From Bacteroidales bacterium (lineage in GTDB: Bacteria > Bacteroidota > Bacteroidia > Bacteroidales > UBA4181), in assembly GCA_031265445.1 (NCBI GenBank), contig JAISCQ010000254.1, forward strand, positions 1 through 55,110: a DNA stretch of 55,110 nucleotides. The letters are read 5' to 3'. The notes below the pieces were generated by a model. That model worked only from the letters and a program-made list of their open reading frames with translations. It searched no databases and had not been told where the DNA came from. Shown here in pieces: positions 36,364 to 45,040 of the stretch; within the stretch, counting starts at the first letter, position 1; the number at the start of each line of letters is the position of its first letter. A program made the position numbers and the translations under genes.

Positions 36364-37131
36364 ATGAGTACCAAAATTGACGGATACAAATCATTGCTGG
36401 CGCGCATCACGGTTGCGCAAAATGTGCAGTTTCATCGTGACGCCGCGCGACAGATTGACGCGCCTGCATCGCAGGTGAACGGAATTTTCCCCGCTTTTGA
36501 AACGTACAGGTCGGATGCTGACGCTTTAGATGCGGAATTTGACAGGAAAAGCAAGTCTATCGAAACGGATGAGCTGGCGCTCAAAGACGACAGACGCGAC
36601 GCTACAACCGTCCAACTCATCAGTCGTATTGATTATCACGCCAGGTTTCCTCAAAACGATACGGAGAAAGAAACCGTCCGCATCTTGCAGTTTATCGCAG
36701 ATGCCTACAGGGATGCGCCGCGCAAAAACTATCAGGCGGAAACGAGCTATCTCCGCAACATGATCGCAGAACTGCGCAAGAATGAAGCCGGTCTGGAACT
36801 GTTCGACCTGACGACGCTGACCAACAGGCTCGACAGGGAAAATACGGAATTTGAGACGCTTCATGCCTCCCGCGCCAATGCGAAAGAAGCCCGGCGCGAA
36901 AGCGGCACGCTTGGAACACTGTCCGACAAAGTAAACGAATCGTTCGGTGTGCTGTGCCAAATCGTCAACGGGATGCTGCTCATGCAGCAGGACGACGTTA
37001 CGAAGTCAGCACTGGAGCAAATCGCAAGTTTACTCAATGCGCAGATTCATCAATATGACGTTAATTACCGGCATCATGCGGGCGTCGTGGCGGGGAAAAA
37101 GAAAGCGAACGAAAAGAATATAGAAGAATAG
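36364..37131 (+). CDS. DUF6261-like helical protein
   Basis: A 255-residue protein with no signal peptide or membrane segment, rich in Ala, Arg, Asp and Glu. It appears almost wholly helical, with four to six long amphipathic helices. Segments such as KNYQAETSYLRNMIAELRKN, LFDLTTLTNRLDRENTEFET and VNESFGVLCQIVNGMLL resemble the DUF6261 family of Bacteroidales by memory; a profile search would settle it. No function is known. It is the gene immediately downstream of the 82-bp hairpin array and is transcribed in the same direction as the array is written. The C terminus is Lys-rich (AGKKKANEKN). Confidence 0.75.
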   Translation: MSTKIDGYKSLLARITVAQNVQFHRDAARQIDAPASQVNGIFPAFETYRSDADALDAEFDRKSKSIETDELALKDDRRDATTVQLISRIDYHARFPQNDTEKETVRILQFIADAYRDAPRKNYQAETSYLRNMIAELRKNEAGLELFDLTTLTNRLDRENTEFETLHASRANAKEARRESGTLGTLSDKVNESFGVLCQIVNGMLLMQQDDVTKSALEQIASLLNAQIHQYDVNYRHHAGVVAGKKKANEKNIEE

Positions 37132-37358
37132 CCTCAAAAAAATTGCGCATCGATCAAAGAAAGATGTTTATCTTTGCGGCAACCTTAAATAATAAAAATT
37201 AGATAAAATAGATTTGATGATGTAAAAGAGCAGTGCGATGATACGCACATTTTAAAACATATTGGAAAAGCATTGAGCTTTATTCTTTGCTGTCAGAAAA
37301 TTTGGCGATTGTATGATAGCACGCGAAGAAAAAAGTTAAATGTTCACGTATAAAGCGT

Positions 37359-37461
37359 GGGTATTGTTAAATTGGCATAGATTCGATAAAACCATATAAC
37401 TGAAAAATAACAGTTTAAATCTCAAATTTTGTCCAAAAACTACATGAATTTAACAATACCC
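37359..37461. repeat. 103-bp element bounded by 15-bp perfect inverted repeats
   Basis: GGGTATTGTTAAATT (37359-37373) and AATTTAACAATACCC (37447-37461) are perfect inverted repeats around 73 bp of AT-rich DNA. The right end abuts the 39-nt dispersed repeat. The shape is that of a small non-autonomous mobile element, or of a long hairpin. Confidence 0.5.
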
Positions 37462-37500
37462 TATGGATTTTGCGTTCTTTGATAGAATTTATAGGGGAAA
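37462..37500. repeat. 39-nt dispersed repeat (copy 2; copy 1 at 81-119)
   Basis: TATGGATTTTGCGTTCTTTG continues as ATAGAATTTATAGGGGAAA. It matches 81-119 at 38 of 39 positions, while the flanks are unrelated. It may be the end of a mobile element present elsewhere in the genome. Confidence 0.65.
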
Positions 37501-38028
37501 AATACATATTATTTTCTAATCCGGCAGCCTGAACTTTTAGACCCTGTCAGGTTGTACCTGATGTTACGGTCGTTGACTTGTCAGGCTGCGAAGCTGCTGA
37601 CAGGCATGGAACGGAACGCTAAAGCCAGAATAGTTGGGGCTAAAGCTCCAAAGCCGAAAGCTGCGGCTGCGAAGTTCAATTGCGATCCGTCGGATGTGAT
37701 GCCGACATGCGGTAATACACGGGGATTTCCCGAAACGGCGTGGCGTTACCGGTTTCCGGTATTCTGACAGACAGTGGGGACGGGCAAAGCACAAACCGTT
37801 TCCCCGGGAAATTTTCCCGGCGCCGAAGGTCGATATGTCTGAACGGTCTTGCATCCCGGTGGATAAAAATGTGTATGAATTGAGCGATAAAAGTAATGTT
37901 TTTTCTTTGGAACAAAAAAATTTTTCATTTTTTTTGTTGTTTCTGAGGCGGTTTCGACGCTGTCGCCGGCTTCGCTGTACCCGTTTCCGCTGCCGGCAGC
38001 GGTTTGCCGGCAGAAGCGCCCGTTCCGC

Positions 38029-38739
38029 CTAAAACGTCCCGTACAGGGCAAATTCTTCCGTATTACAGTACAGGAGCGAATAAATATATACATCCGGGAA
38101 GGTAATCACAAACTTGCGTTCGAGGTATAATACCGGATGTCCCGGCGGGACTTTAAAATACGCGCTTATGTTTTCATCGGCCGGCACCGACCGTATGAGC
38201 TGTTCGCCTCCCTTAATTTCCACATGATACCCTTTGCGCAGTACTTCGAAAAGCGACCGGTTTTCCATGTTCCGCTGCGTGAAACGCGGGAAATACGATG
38301 CCGGCAGATAAGTCCGTTCGTAAAAAATCGCCTTGTCGGTAACTTTGCGCAGCCGTTCCATACAGATACATCCTGCCCTGATTTCAGGATCCGACAGGTG
38401 AAATGGAAAAGATTCGGGCCAGCGTACCCTGTACGACGGCCTGGCAATGATTTCGGTCTGCAGGTTGTGCTTCCCCAGAGCCGACGTGATCCCCGAAAGG
38501 GAAAGGATTCCCACCGCATTCGGATTCCGGCGTACCATGCTTCCCTTGCCCCTGTGCTTCACAATCAGTCCGTCGTTTACCAGGGCGTCAAGCGCATGCC
38601 TGATGGTAGGCCGCGTCACCCCGTGCCGGGCGCACAGTTCGTTTTCCGAAGGCAGCAGGTCGCCTTCAGCAAACACCTCGTCGAGAATCTGCTTGCGCAA
38701 CAATTCGTATATCTGCTTGTAGTAGGGAATATTACCCAT
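38029..38739 (-). CDS. GntR/HutC-family transcriptional regulator
   Basis: A 236-residue regulator. The N-terminal winged helix-turn-helix (residues 5-70) has LPSENELCARHGVTRPTIRH and ALDALVNDGLIVKHRGKGS. The C-terminal UTRA ligand-binding domain (about 85-230) has CICMERLRKVTDKAIFYERT and YLPASYFPRF. HutC-type members respond to sugars, amino sugars or histidine-pathway intermediates; the ligand here is unknown and no target operon is adjacent. The ATG at 38739 fits the family; the frame upstream overlaps the end of ruvX. Confidence 0.9.
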   Translation of the reverse strand: MGNIPYYKQIYELLRKQILDEVFAEGDLLPSENELCARHGVTRPTIRHALDALVNDGLIVKHRGKGSMVRRNPNAVGILSLSGITSALGKHNLQTEIIARPSYRVRWPESFPFHLSDPEIRAGCICMERLRKVTDKAIFYERTYLPASYFPRFTQRNMENRSLFEVLRKGYHVEIKGGEQLIRSVPADENISAYFKVPPGHPVLYLERKFVITFPDVYIYSLLYCNTEEFALYGTF

Positions 38740-38798
38740 TTTCAATATTAACTTCGTTGAGCTGCTCCCTTCGCTCATGCCCGGGGAGCAGGCCCGGT

Positions 38799-39242
38799 TC
38801 AATTTTTATTTTCTACATTCGGGAAGCCCGTGAGCCGTTCCAGGTATCCCTGCAACAGAATCGCGGCGCTCAGCCTGTCGATACCGGCTTTGTCCTGCCG
38901 GCGCTTCTTTTTCATCCCTCCGTCGATCATGGCGCGGACAGCCAGCTTTGACGTATACCGCTCGTCAAACAGATCGATCATCATGCCGGGGAATTTTTTC
39001 TTCAGCCGGTTGACGAAAGGCTGTACGTAACGGGTCATCGTATCCGATTCGGAACCGTCGAGCATGGTGGGGCAGCCAACTACGATGCGTTCCACCGGTT
39101 CGCCGGCCATGTAACACTCGAGCCAGGCTTCCGCCTCGCCCGAAGCCACCGTCTCAAGCCCGCTCGCGATGATTTGCAGCGGATCGGTGACGGCAATACC
39201 CGTACGCTTGCGTCCGTAATCAATCCCAATAATGCGTCCCAT
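38799..39242 (-). CDS. ruvX: RuvX/YqgF-family putative Holliday junction resolvase
   Basis: A 147-residue RNase H-fold protein. It has GIDYGRKRTGIAVTD at the N terminus (first catalytic Asp), IVVGCPTMLDGS, DERYTSKLAV (Glu) and IDRLSAAILLQGYL (last Asp). The family is implicated in 16S rRNA 5' processing and is also called a Holliday junction resolvase. It is divergent from purD; a minus-strand -7 box TAACTTTG lies at 39266-39273. Confidence 0.93.
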   Translation of the reverse strand: MGRIIGIDYGRKRTGIAVTDPLQIIASGLETVASGEAEAWLECYMAGEPVERIVVGCPTMLDGSESDTMTRYVQPFVNRLKKKFPGMMIDLFDERYTSKLAVRAMIDGGMKKKRRQDKAGIDRLSAAILLQGYLERLTGFPNVENKN

Positions 39243-39265
39243 GCGGAAAAATACTTTTCATGACG

Positions 39266-39301
39266 CAAAGTTACGATTTTATGACAAATTGTCTACTTTT
39301 G
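39266..39301. promoter_or_regulatory. divergent -7 boxes of ruvX and purD
   Basis: The minus-strand TAACTTTG (39266-39273) faces ruvX and the plus-strand TACTTTTG (39294-39301) faces purD. Both match TAnnTTTG exactly; the -33 boxes are poor. The purD box excludes the earlier in-frame start at 39260 in favour of 39326. Confidence 0.5.
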
Positions 39302-39325
39302 CAGAACAAATTCGATAGATTTATC

Positions 39326-40606
39326 ATGAATGTATTATTGACAGGTTCGGGCGGCCGGGAACACGCGCTGGCATGGAAAATAGCCCGGAGTCCGCTTCTG
39401 AACCGCTTATTCATCGCTCCCGGAAATGCAGGGACTGCACAGGCAGGGTGCAATACGCCCATCGGGGTGAACGATTTCGCTGCAACAGGCAGATTTGCCC
39501 TGCAGGAAGATATCGGCATGATCGTGGTTGGCCCCGAAGAGCCGCTGGTAGGGGGCATTGTGGATTATTTCGCCGCTCATCCCGAATTGAAGCATATACC
39601 GGTCATCGGTCCGCCGGCGCAGGGAGCGCAGCTGGAGGGAAGCAAGGATTTTGCCAAGGAATTTATGCTGCGCCACGGTATCCCTACCGCAGCCTACCGC
39701 AGCTTCACCGTCGGGCAGGAAACAGAGGCGCAGGACTTTATCCGCAGCCTGCCGCCTCCGTACGTGCTGAAAGCCGACGGGCTGGCTGCCGGCAAGGGAG
39801 TTGTGATTATAAACTCGCAGGAAGAGGCTTTTACTGCCCTGCGCGAAATGTTTTCGGGCAGGTTCGGGGCTGCCGGCAGGAAAGTGGTGATCGAAGAATA
39901 CCTTTCGGGGATCGAGCTTTCGGTGTTTGCGCTTACCGACGGCGAAAACTACCTGCTGCTGCCCGAGGCAAAGGATTACAAGCGGGCAGGCGAAGGCGAC
40001 ACCGGGCCGAACACAGGCGGTATGGGCGCTGTATCGCCGGTTCCGTTTGCCGGGAAGGAATTTATGGAAAAGGTGGAAACGCGCATTGTACGGCCTACTG
40101 TCGAAGGGCTTCGCAGGGACGGCATCCCCTATAAGGGCTTCATTTTCTTCGGGCTGATCAGTGTGAACGGCGATCCGATGGTGATTGAGTATAACGTCCG
40201 TATGGGCGATCCGGAAACGGAAGCAGTGATCCCGCGTATCGAAAGCGACCTGCTGGAACTGTTGCAGTCAGTGGCTGATGGCACCCTCAACCGGCAAACC
40301 GTCATGGTCAGCCGGCAAGCCGCCGCCACCGTCATGCTGGTATCCGGCGGCTATCCCGGAAGCTATGAGAAGGGAAAACCGATCAGCGGACTGGCATCGG
40401 CTGCGGATTGTATTCTCTTCCATGCAGGAACGGCCGATAACGACGGGCAGGCAGTAACCGCCGGAGGACGGGTGATGGCCGTTACCGCCATGGCCGGCAG
40501 TATGGAAGCCGCGCTGGACAGGGCGAATGTCAGCGCCGGAACCATCGGTTATGAAGGCAAATACTTCCGCCGCGACATTGGATTTGATTTGAAGCAGGGC
40601 GGGTAA
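39326..40606 (+). CDS. purD: phosphoribosylamine-glycine ligase
   Basis: A 426-residue ATP-grasp enzyme, the second step of purine synthesis (GAR synthetase). It has GSGGREHALAWKIARSP at the N terminus, VVGPEEPLVGGIVDYF, the ATP-grasp loop KADGLAAGKGVVIINS and the metal-binding GDPETEAVIPRI. Length is normal. It stands alone between ruvX and metG; purB lies 12 kb downstream on the other strand. Confidence 0.96.
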   Translation: MNVLLTGSGGREHALAWKIARSPLLNRLFIAPGNAGTAQAGCNTPIGVNDFAATGRFALQEDIGMIVVGPEEPLVGGIVDYFAAHPELKHIPVIGPPAQGAQLEGSKDFAKEFMLRHGIPTAAYRSFTVGQETEAQDFIRSLPPPYVLKADGLAAGKGVVIINSQEEAFTALREMFSGRFGAAGRKVVIEEYLSGIELSVFALTDGENYLLLPEAKDYKRAGEGDTGPNTGGMGAVSPVPFAGKEFMEKVETRIVRPTVEGLRRDGIPYKGFIFFGLISVNGDPMVIEYNVRMGDPETEAVIPRIESDLLELLQSVADGTLNRQTVMVSRQAAATVMLVSGGYPGSYEKGKPISGLASAADCILFHAGTADNDGQAVTAGGRVMAVTAMAGSMEAALDRANVSAGTIGYEGKYFRRDIGFDLKQGG

Positions 40607-40831
40607 GTATCCGCGCCTTCCCTTTTACATGCCTTTTTACGTGCCGTAAACATGATTCCCTGTGCAGCCCGGCTGCAAAAATTATTGCCGGATACGCCAA
40701 ATCCCCGGGCATTTTATCTATCTTTGGCTCCCCGATGACTTGACCGTATTCGCCACCGGCTTTCGGGCCGTGTTCAAGCGCAGGGAGGGTAATCGTTAAT
40801 TGAAAATTGAGATTGAAATTCAAGAATAATC

Positions 40832-42868
40832 ATGAGTGAATTTAAAAGATACCTGGTAACCACCGCTTTGCCGTATGCCAACGGCCCCGTTCACATCGGC
40901 CATCTGGCCGGAGTATATATTCCCGCCGATATTTACGTCCGTTACCTGCGTTTGCGCGGGCGCGACGCTGTTTTTATCGGCGGCAGCGACGAGCACGGGG
41001 TTCCCATCACCATCAAGGCGCGGCAGGAAGGCATTTCGCCGCAGGACGTTGTTGACCGGTACCATGCGCTGATCAGGGATTCCTTCGAGCGTTTCGGCAT
41101 TTCGTTCGACATCTACTCGCGCACCACGTCGAAGATACACCACCAAACGGCTTCGGAGTTTTTCAGGAAACTCTATGACGACGGCAAGTTTGTGGAAAAG
41201 GAAACCGAACAGTATTACGACGGGGAAGCGCGCCAGTTCCTGGCCGACCGCTACATCACCGGTACGTGTCCGCATTGCGGCAACGAGCGCGCTTACGGCG
41301 ACCAGTGCGAACAGTGCGGCACATCGCTCAACGCCACCGATCTGATCAACCCGCGCTCGGCCCTTAGCGGATCGGCGCCCGTGATGAAACCAACCAGGCA
41401 CTGGTATCTTCCGTTAAACCGGTACGAGCCGTTCCTGAAAGAATGGATTCTCGAAGGACATAAGGAATGGAAAGCGAACGTATACGGACAGTGCAAGTCG
41501 TGGCTTGACCTGGGCTTGCAGCCTCGCGCCGTAACCCGCGACCTGGACTGGGGCGTGCCCGTTCCCGTCGAAGGCGCCGGGGGAAAGGTGCTGTACGTAT
41601 GGTTTGACGCGCCCATCGGCTACATCTCCAATACCAGGGAGCTGCTGCCCGACACCTGGCAGGACTACTGGAAATCGGAGGACTGCAAGATGGTGCATTT
41701 CATCGGCAAGGACAACATCGTGTTCCACTGTATCATCTTCCCGGCAATGCTCCGTGCCGAAGGATCATTCATCCTGCCCGAAAACGTTCCTGCCAACGAA
41801 TTTCTGAACCTCGAAAACGATAAGATTTCCACGTCGCACAACTGGGCGGTGTGGCTTCACGAATATCTGGACGATTTTCCCGACAAGGAAGACGTGCTGC
41901 GCTATGCGCTTACGGCCAACGCGCCCGAAACCAAGGACAACAACTTCACGTGGAAGGATTTTCAGGATCGCAACAACAACGAGCTGGTGGCGATTTACGG
42001 AAATTTTGTCAACCGCGCGCTGGTGCTCACACAGAAATACTTTGGCGGCGTCGTGCCCGAAGTCGCCGAATTGACGGATTACGATCGCGAAACGCTGGCC
42101 GGAATTGCTGCGATCCGCGCCAGCGTGGAAAGCTCGCTCGAGAACTTCCGCTTCCGCGAAGGCTTGAAGGAAGCCATGACCCTCGCCCGCCTTGGCAACA
42201 AGTATCTGGCCGACACCGAGCCGTGGAAGCTGATCAAAACCGACGAGGCTCGCGTGAAAACGATATTGAACATCGCGCTGCAACTTGCAGCCAATATGGC
42301 ATTGCTGTCCGAACCGTTCCTGCCGTTCAGTTCGGCGCGCCTCAGGGAAATGCTCCTGATGCCGCAGACCGCATGGGACTGCATTGGCAACAGCGACCTG
42401 CTGGCAGCCGGCCGTCAACTGGGCGAACCTTTCCTGCTATTCGAGAAAATCGAAGACAAAGCCATCGAAACGCAACTGAAGCGACTGGCCGACACGAAAG
42501 TCGCCAACGAAAAGAACAGTTACCGGGCTGCCGCCGCCAAACCCGACATCAGCTACGACGGGTTCTCGACCATGGACATCCGCGTGGGAACCATCCTCGA
42601 AGCGTCGCGCGTGCCCAAAACCGACAAGCTGATGAAGCTGCTGGTAGATACGGGTATCGACAAACGCACGATCGTATCGGGCATTGCCGCATATTTCACG
42701 CCCGAGGAACTGCCCGGAAAACAAGTGTGCGTGCTGGTGAACCTCGCGCCGCGCAGGTTGAAAGGCATCGACTCGCAGGGAATGATCCTGCTGGCGGAGG
42801 ATGCCGACGGGAAACTGATATTTGTAACTCCCGAAAAAGCCGTGACCAGCGGGGTTGCGGTAAGGTAA
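40832..42868 (+). CDS. metG: methionyl-tRNA synthetase
   Basis: A 678-residue class I synthetase. The HIGH motif is in [15 protein letters not shown] zinc knuckle [18 protein letters not shown] lies at about residues 147-164. The KMSKS equivalent is DKISTS near residue 333, the usual variant in Bacteroidota. The C-terminal tRNA-binding domain (about 570-678) has [17 protein letters not shown] and [20 protein letters not shown]. The enzyme charges initiator and elongator tRNA-Met. Confidence 0.97.
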   Translation: MSEFKRYLVTTALPYANGPVHIGHLAGVYIPADIYVRYLRLRGRDAVFIGGSDEHGVPITIKARQEGISPQDVVDRYHALIRDSFERFGISFDIYSRTTSKIHHQTASEFFRKLYDDGKFVEKETEQYYDGEARQFLADRYITGTCPHCGNERAYGDQCEQCGTSLNATDLINPRSALSGSAPVMKPTRHWYLPLNRYEPFLKEWILEGHKEWKANVYGQCKSWLDLGLQPRAVTRDLDWGVPVPVEGAGGKVLYVWFDAPIGYISNTRELLPDTWQDYWKSEDCKMVHFIGKDNIVFHCIIFPAMLRAEGSFILPENVPANEFLNLENDKISTSHNWAVWLHEYLDDFPDKEDVLRYALTANAPETKDNNFTWKDFQDRNNNELVAIYGNFVNRALVLTQKYFGGVVPEVAELTDYDRETLAGIAAIRASVESSLENFRFREGLKEAMTLARLGNKYLADTEPWKLIKTDEARVKTILNIALQLAANMALLSEPFLPFSSARLREMLLMPQTAWDCIGNSDLLAAGRQLGEPFLLFEKIEDKAIETQLKRLADTKVANEKNSYRAAAAKPDISYDGFSTMDIRVGTILEASRVPKTDKLMKLLVDTGIDKRTIVSGIAAYFTPEELPGKQVCVLVNLAPRRLKGIDSQGMILLAEDADGKLIFVTPEKAVTSGVAVR

Positions 42869-42907
42869 ACCGGAAACTTAGCCTGTTGAAGGATCAAGCA
42901 AAGCATT

Positions 42908-44098
42908 ATGCGCATAGAAAGTATCAGCATCAAAAATTATAAGGTTTTTAAGGATACCGTTGTCAGGAACCTTTCGAAAATGTCTGTTTTTCTTGGAGTG
43001 AACGGATCGGGGAAAACAACGCTTTTCGACGTGTTCGGTTTTCTAAGCGATGCTTTACAGAATAATGTAACCGTTGCCATGAACAGGCGCGGCGGATTTC
43101 ATGAACTGATCAGCCGCGACTGTACTGATCAGGACAAAATGGCTTTCGAAATAAAATTCCGGAGCCCCCAAACCGGCGCAACCTCGCCCCTGGTTACCTA
43201 TTCGCTTGAAATCGGATATGAGAATGGCAGGGCTATTGTGGAACACGAAATACTTAAATACCGTAGAGGTCAATATGGACAGCCCCGGAAATTTTTAAAT
43301 TTTGAGAAAGGGGAAGGTACGGTAATCTCAAATGAAGAAGAATATGGACAGGAGGGGGCAAAAGATGAACGGGAACATCAAAAGGTTTCCAGTCCCGACA
43401 TTCTCGCTTTAAAGGGATTGGGCCAGTTTGAAAAATATAAGGTAATCAGTTCCTTCCGTTCATTATTAGAGAATTGGCATGTTTCGAATTTTAGGATCGA
43501 ATATGGCCGGGGAGTTTCGGAGACGGGAATATCCGGACATCTTTCCAAAACAGGCGACAATCTTGCCCAGGCGACAAAATACCTGTATGATTACCATCGG
43601 GATACGTTCAACCGGATTTTAGAGAAACTCCCGCAGCGTATACCGGGGATCAACCGGGTAGAAGCCAGGGAAACGGAAGACGGCATGATTTTGCTGCGGT
43701 TCCGGGATGAAAATTTCGTAAATCCGTTTTTGTCCAGATTTGTCTCGGACGGTACCATTAAAATGTTTGCCTTTCTTGTTCTGCTGTATGATCCTGCGCC
43801 GCATCCCCTGTTATGTATCGAAGAGCCGGAGAATTACCTGCATCCCGATTTGCTTTTGCAGCTATGCGAAGAAATCAGGGAATATTCCGAACGTGGCGGC
43901 CAAGTCCTTGTTTCGACACATTCACCCGACTTTGTGAATGGTGTGAACGTGGAGGAACTGTTCTTTCTCAGGAAAGAAAACGGGCGTACGATCATCCGGG
44001 CGGCAAATGACGATGATCTGGTGAAGACGCTCTCTCAAGAGAATAAGCTGGGATGGCTATGGAGGAATCATTATATCAGTGGGGCTAATTTACAGTAA
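42908..44098 (+). CDS. AAA-family ATPase (ABC-like, AAA_21 type)
   Basis: A 396-residue cytoplasmic ATPase. Walker A is LGVNGSGKTTLFDVFGF at about residues 29-45. A long insert (about 120-190) lacks motifs. The signature-like LSRFVSDGTIKMFAFLVLL and Walker B LLCIEEPENYLHP (about 300) lead to the HPDLLL and VSTHSPDFVN (switch His) motifs. Such ATPases pair with nucleases or TOPRIM-like partners in defence systems. Its 3' end is one base short of the next ATG. The pair lies between metG and an unrelated membrane protein. Confidence 0.88.
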   Translation: MRIESISIKNYKVFKDTVVRNLSKMSVFLGVNGSGKTTLFDVFGFLSDALQNNVTVAMNRRGGFHELISRDCTDQDKMAFEIKFRSPQTGATSPLVTYSLEIGYENGRAIVEHEILKYRRGQYGQPRKFLNFEKGEGTVISNEEEYGQEGAKDEREHQKVSSPDILALKGLGQFEKYKVISSFRSLLENWHVSNFRIEYGRGVSETGISGHLSKTGDNLAQATKYLYDYHRDTFNRILEKLPQRIPGINRVEARETEDGMILLRFRDENFVNPFLSRFVSDGTIKMFAFLVLLYDPAPHPLLCIEEPENYLHPDLLLQLCEEIREYSERGGQVLVSTHSPDFVNGVNVEELFFLRKENGRTIIRAANDDDLVKTLSQENKLGWLWRNHYISGANLQ

Positions 44099-44099
44099 A

Positions 44100-44666
44100 A
44101 TGACATTACACGTATTTACAGAAGAAGCTTCATTTGAAAAATTCGCTCGCATGTTTTTTATTCGCCTGATACCTGATATAGATGTACGGATTTATTCGCA
44201 TCAGGGAAAACAGGATTTGGAAAAGGCGCTGCGAACAGCAGTTCCTGCCATCAGCAAAATGCCGGATGCAAAAATACTCATTACAAGGGATCAGGATTCG
44301 GACAATTGTCGTACCCTAAAGAAAAGATTGCTTGAATTGGTTGCAAACCGGTGTTTTTGCGCATGTAAAATACGTATTGTGTGCCGGGAATTGGAATGTT
44401 GGATGCTTGGCGATATGGAAGCCATTGCAAAAGCTTATCCCCGCTTCAAACCCGAACAGTATAAACATAAAGCCGATTTCAGGGAGGTTGACATAATTGC
44501 CGACGCGCCTGACAGGTTATTGCGGATGATTCCCGAACTGAAGCAAAACAGGAGTTTGCCCAAAATTGCTTTTGCAAGCAATGTAGCTCCACATATGGAT
44601 ACGGATGCCAATACATCCGGAAGTTTCAAACAATTTGTCGCGGCAGTACGCCAATTGACAATCTGA
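44100..44666 (+). CDS. DUF4276-like (TOPRIM-like) partner of the ATPase
   Basis: A 188-residue protein beginning MTLHVFTEEASFEKFARMFF. The pattern of acidic residues fits a TOPRIM-like nuclease fold: Glu in TEEAS, then KILITRDQDSDNCRTLKKRL with Asp-x-Asp, then CRELECWMLGDMEAIAKAYP. It resembles the DUF4276 family, often found beside AAA ATPases. It starts 1 nt past the ATPase stop, so the two are coupled. The end, ASNVAPHMDTDANTSGSFKQ, is also typical. Function unproven; a role in phage defence is inference. Confidence 0.75.
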   Translation: MTLHVFTEEASFEKFARMFFIRLIPDIDVRIYSHQGKQDLEKALRTAVPAISKMPDAKILITRDQDSDNCRTLKKRLLELVANRCFCACKIRIVCRELECWMLGDMEAIAKAYPRFKPEQYKHKADFREVDIIADAPDRLLRMIPELKQNRSLPKIAFASNVAPHMDTDANTSGSFKQFVAAVRQLTI

Positions 44667-44678
44667 TATTCATCAAAA

Positions 44679-44978
44679 ATGCTATTCAATCGTCGCTGGA
44701 ACAGGTTTTGGACAGGATTAGCGCTGGGGATCGTTTTGCCCCTGATCGTTTTCTTCGCGGTATACCTTTTCGGATATTCGGGAACGCCTTTTGGCGAGTT
44801 CCTGCAATATGCCTTTGTGATGAGGGCATTACCCAAGATACTCAGTCTGTGCGCCATCCCCAACCTGGCTATTTTCTATCTTTTCCTGAATAAAGAATAC
44901 TGGCGCGCTACGCGGGGCGTTATTACCGCGACGATGCTGTACACGCTGGGCATGGTAGCCATCAAATTTCTTGCGTAG
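44679..44978 (+). CDS. small membrane protein of unknown function
   Basis: A 99-residue basic protein with three likely membrane helices: FWTGLALGIVLPLIVFFAVYL, LSLCAIPNLAIFYLFL and VITATMLYTLGMVAIKFLA written as separate segments. It looks like a conserved Bacteroidota hypothetical. It follows the DUF4276 gene by 12 bp and may share its mRNA, though it could equally belong with the arginine genes downstream. Confidence 0.75.
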   Translation: MLFNRRWNRFWTGLALGIVLPLIVFFAVYLFGYSGTPFGEFLQYAFVMRALPKILSLCAIPNLAIFYLFLNKEYWRATRGVITATMLYTLGMVAIKFLA

Positions 44979-45008
44979 TCAAACACTGAGAAAAACGCAG
45001 AGTCTTTG

Positions 45009-45016
45009 TATCTTTG
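45009..45016 (+). promoter_or_regulatory. -7 box of argF'
   Basis: TATCTTTG is an exact match to TAnnTTTG, 24 nt before the ATG at 45041. It lies just upstream of the earlier in-frame start at 45014, which is therefore unlikely. No clear -33 box. Confidence 0.5.
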
Positions 45017-45040
45017 CAGCCAAATAAAATCAAAATCAAA

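Larger units (their letters stand above)
37132..38028. other. gene-poor region with repeats
   Basis: I find no gene in these 900 bases. It holds a perfect -7 match (TATCTTTG, 37169-37176) with no clear gene behind it, a 15-bp inverted repeat (37359-37373 and 37447-37461), the second copy of the 39-nt repeat (37462-37500), and GTCAGG-type elements (37541-37606). A roughly 40-codon frame from 37213 lacks any start codon and is not supported. Confidence 0.55.

Noticed and set aside
37213-37345. About 40-codon frame behind the -7 box at 37169
   Set aside because: No start codon and no recognised family; could be a decayed fragment or part of a small RNA, but nothing supports either.
41851-42942. 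363-codon frame overlapping metG
   Set aside because: It is an out-of-frame shadow of metG, rich in Arg and Gln, without any domain.
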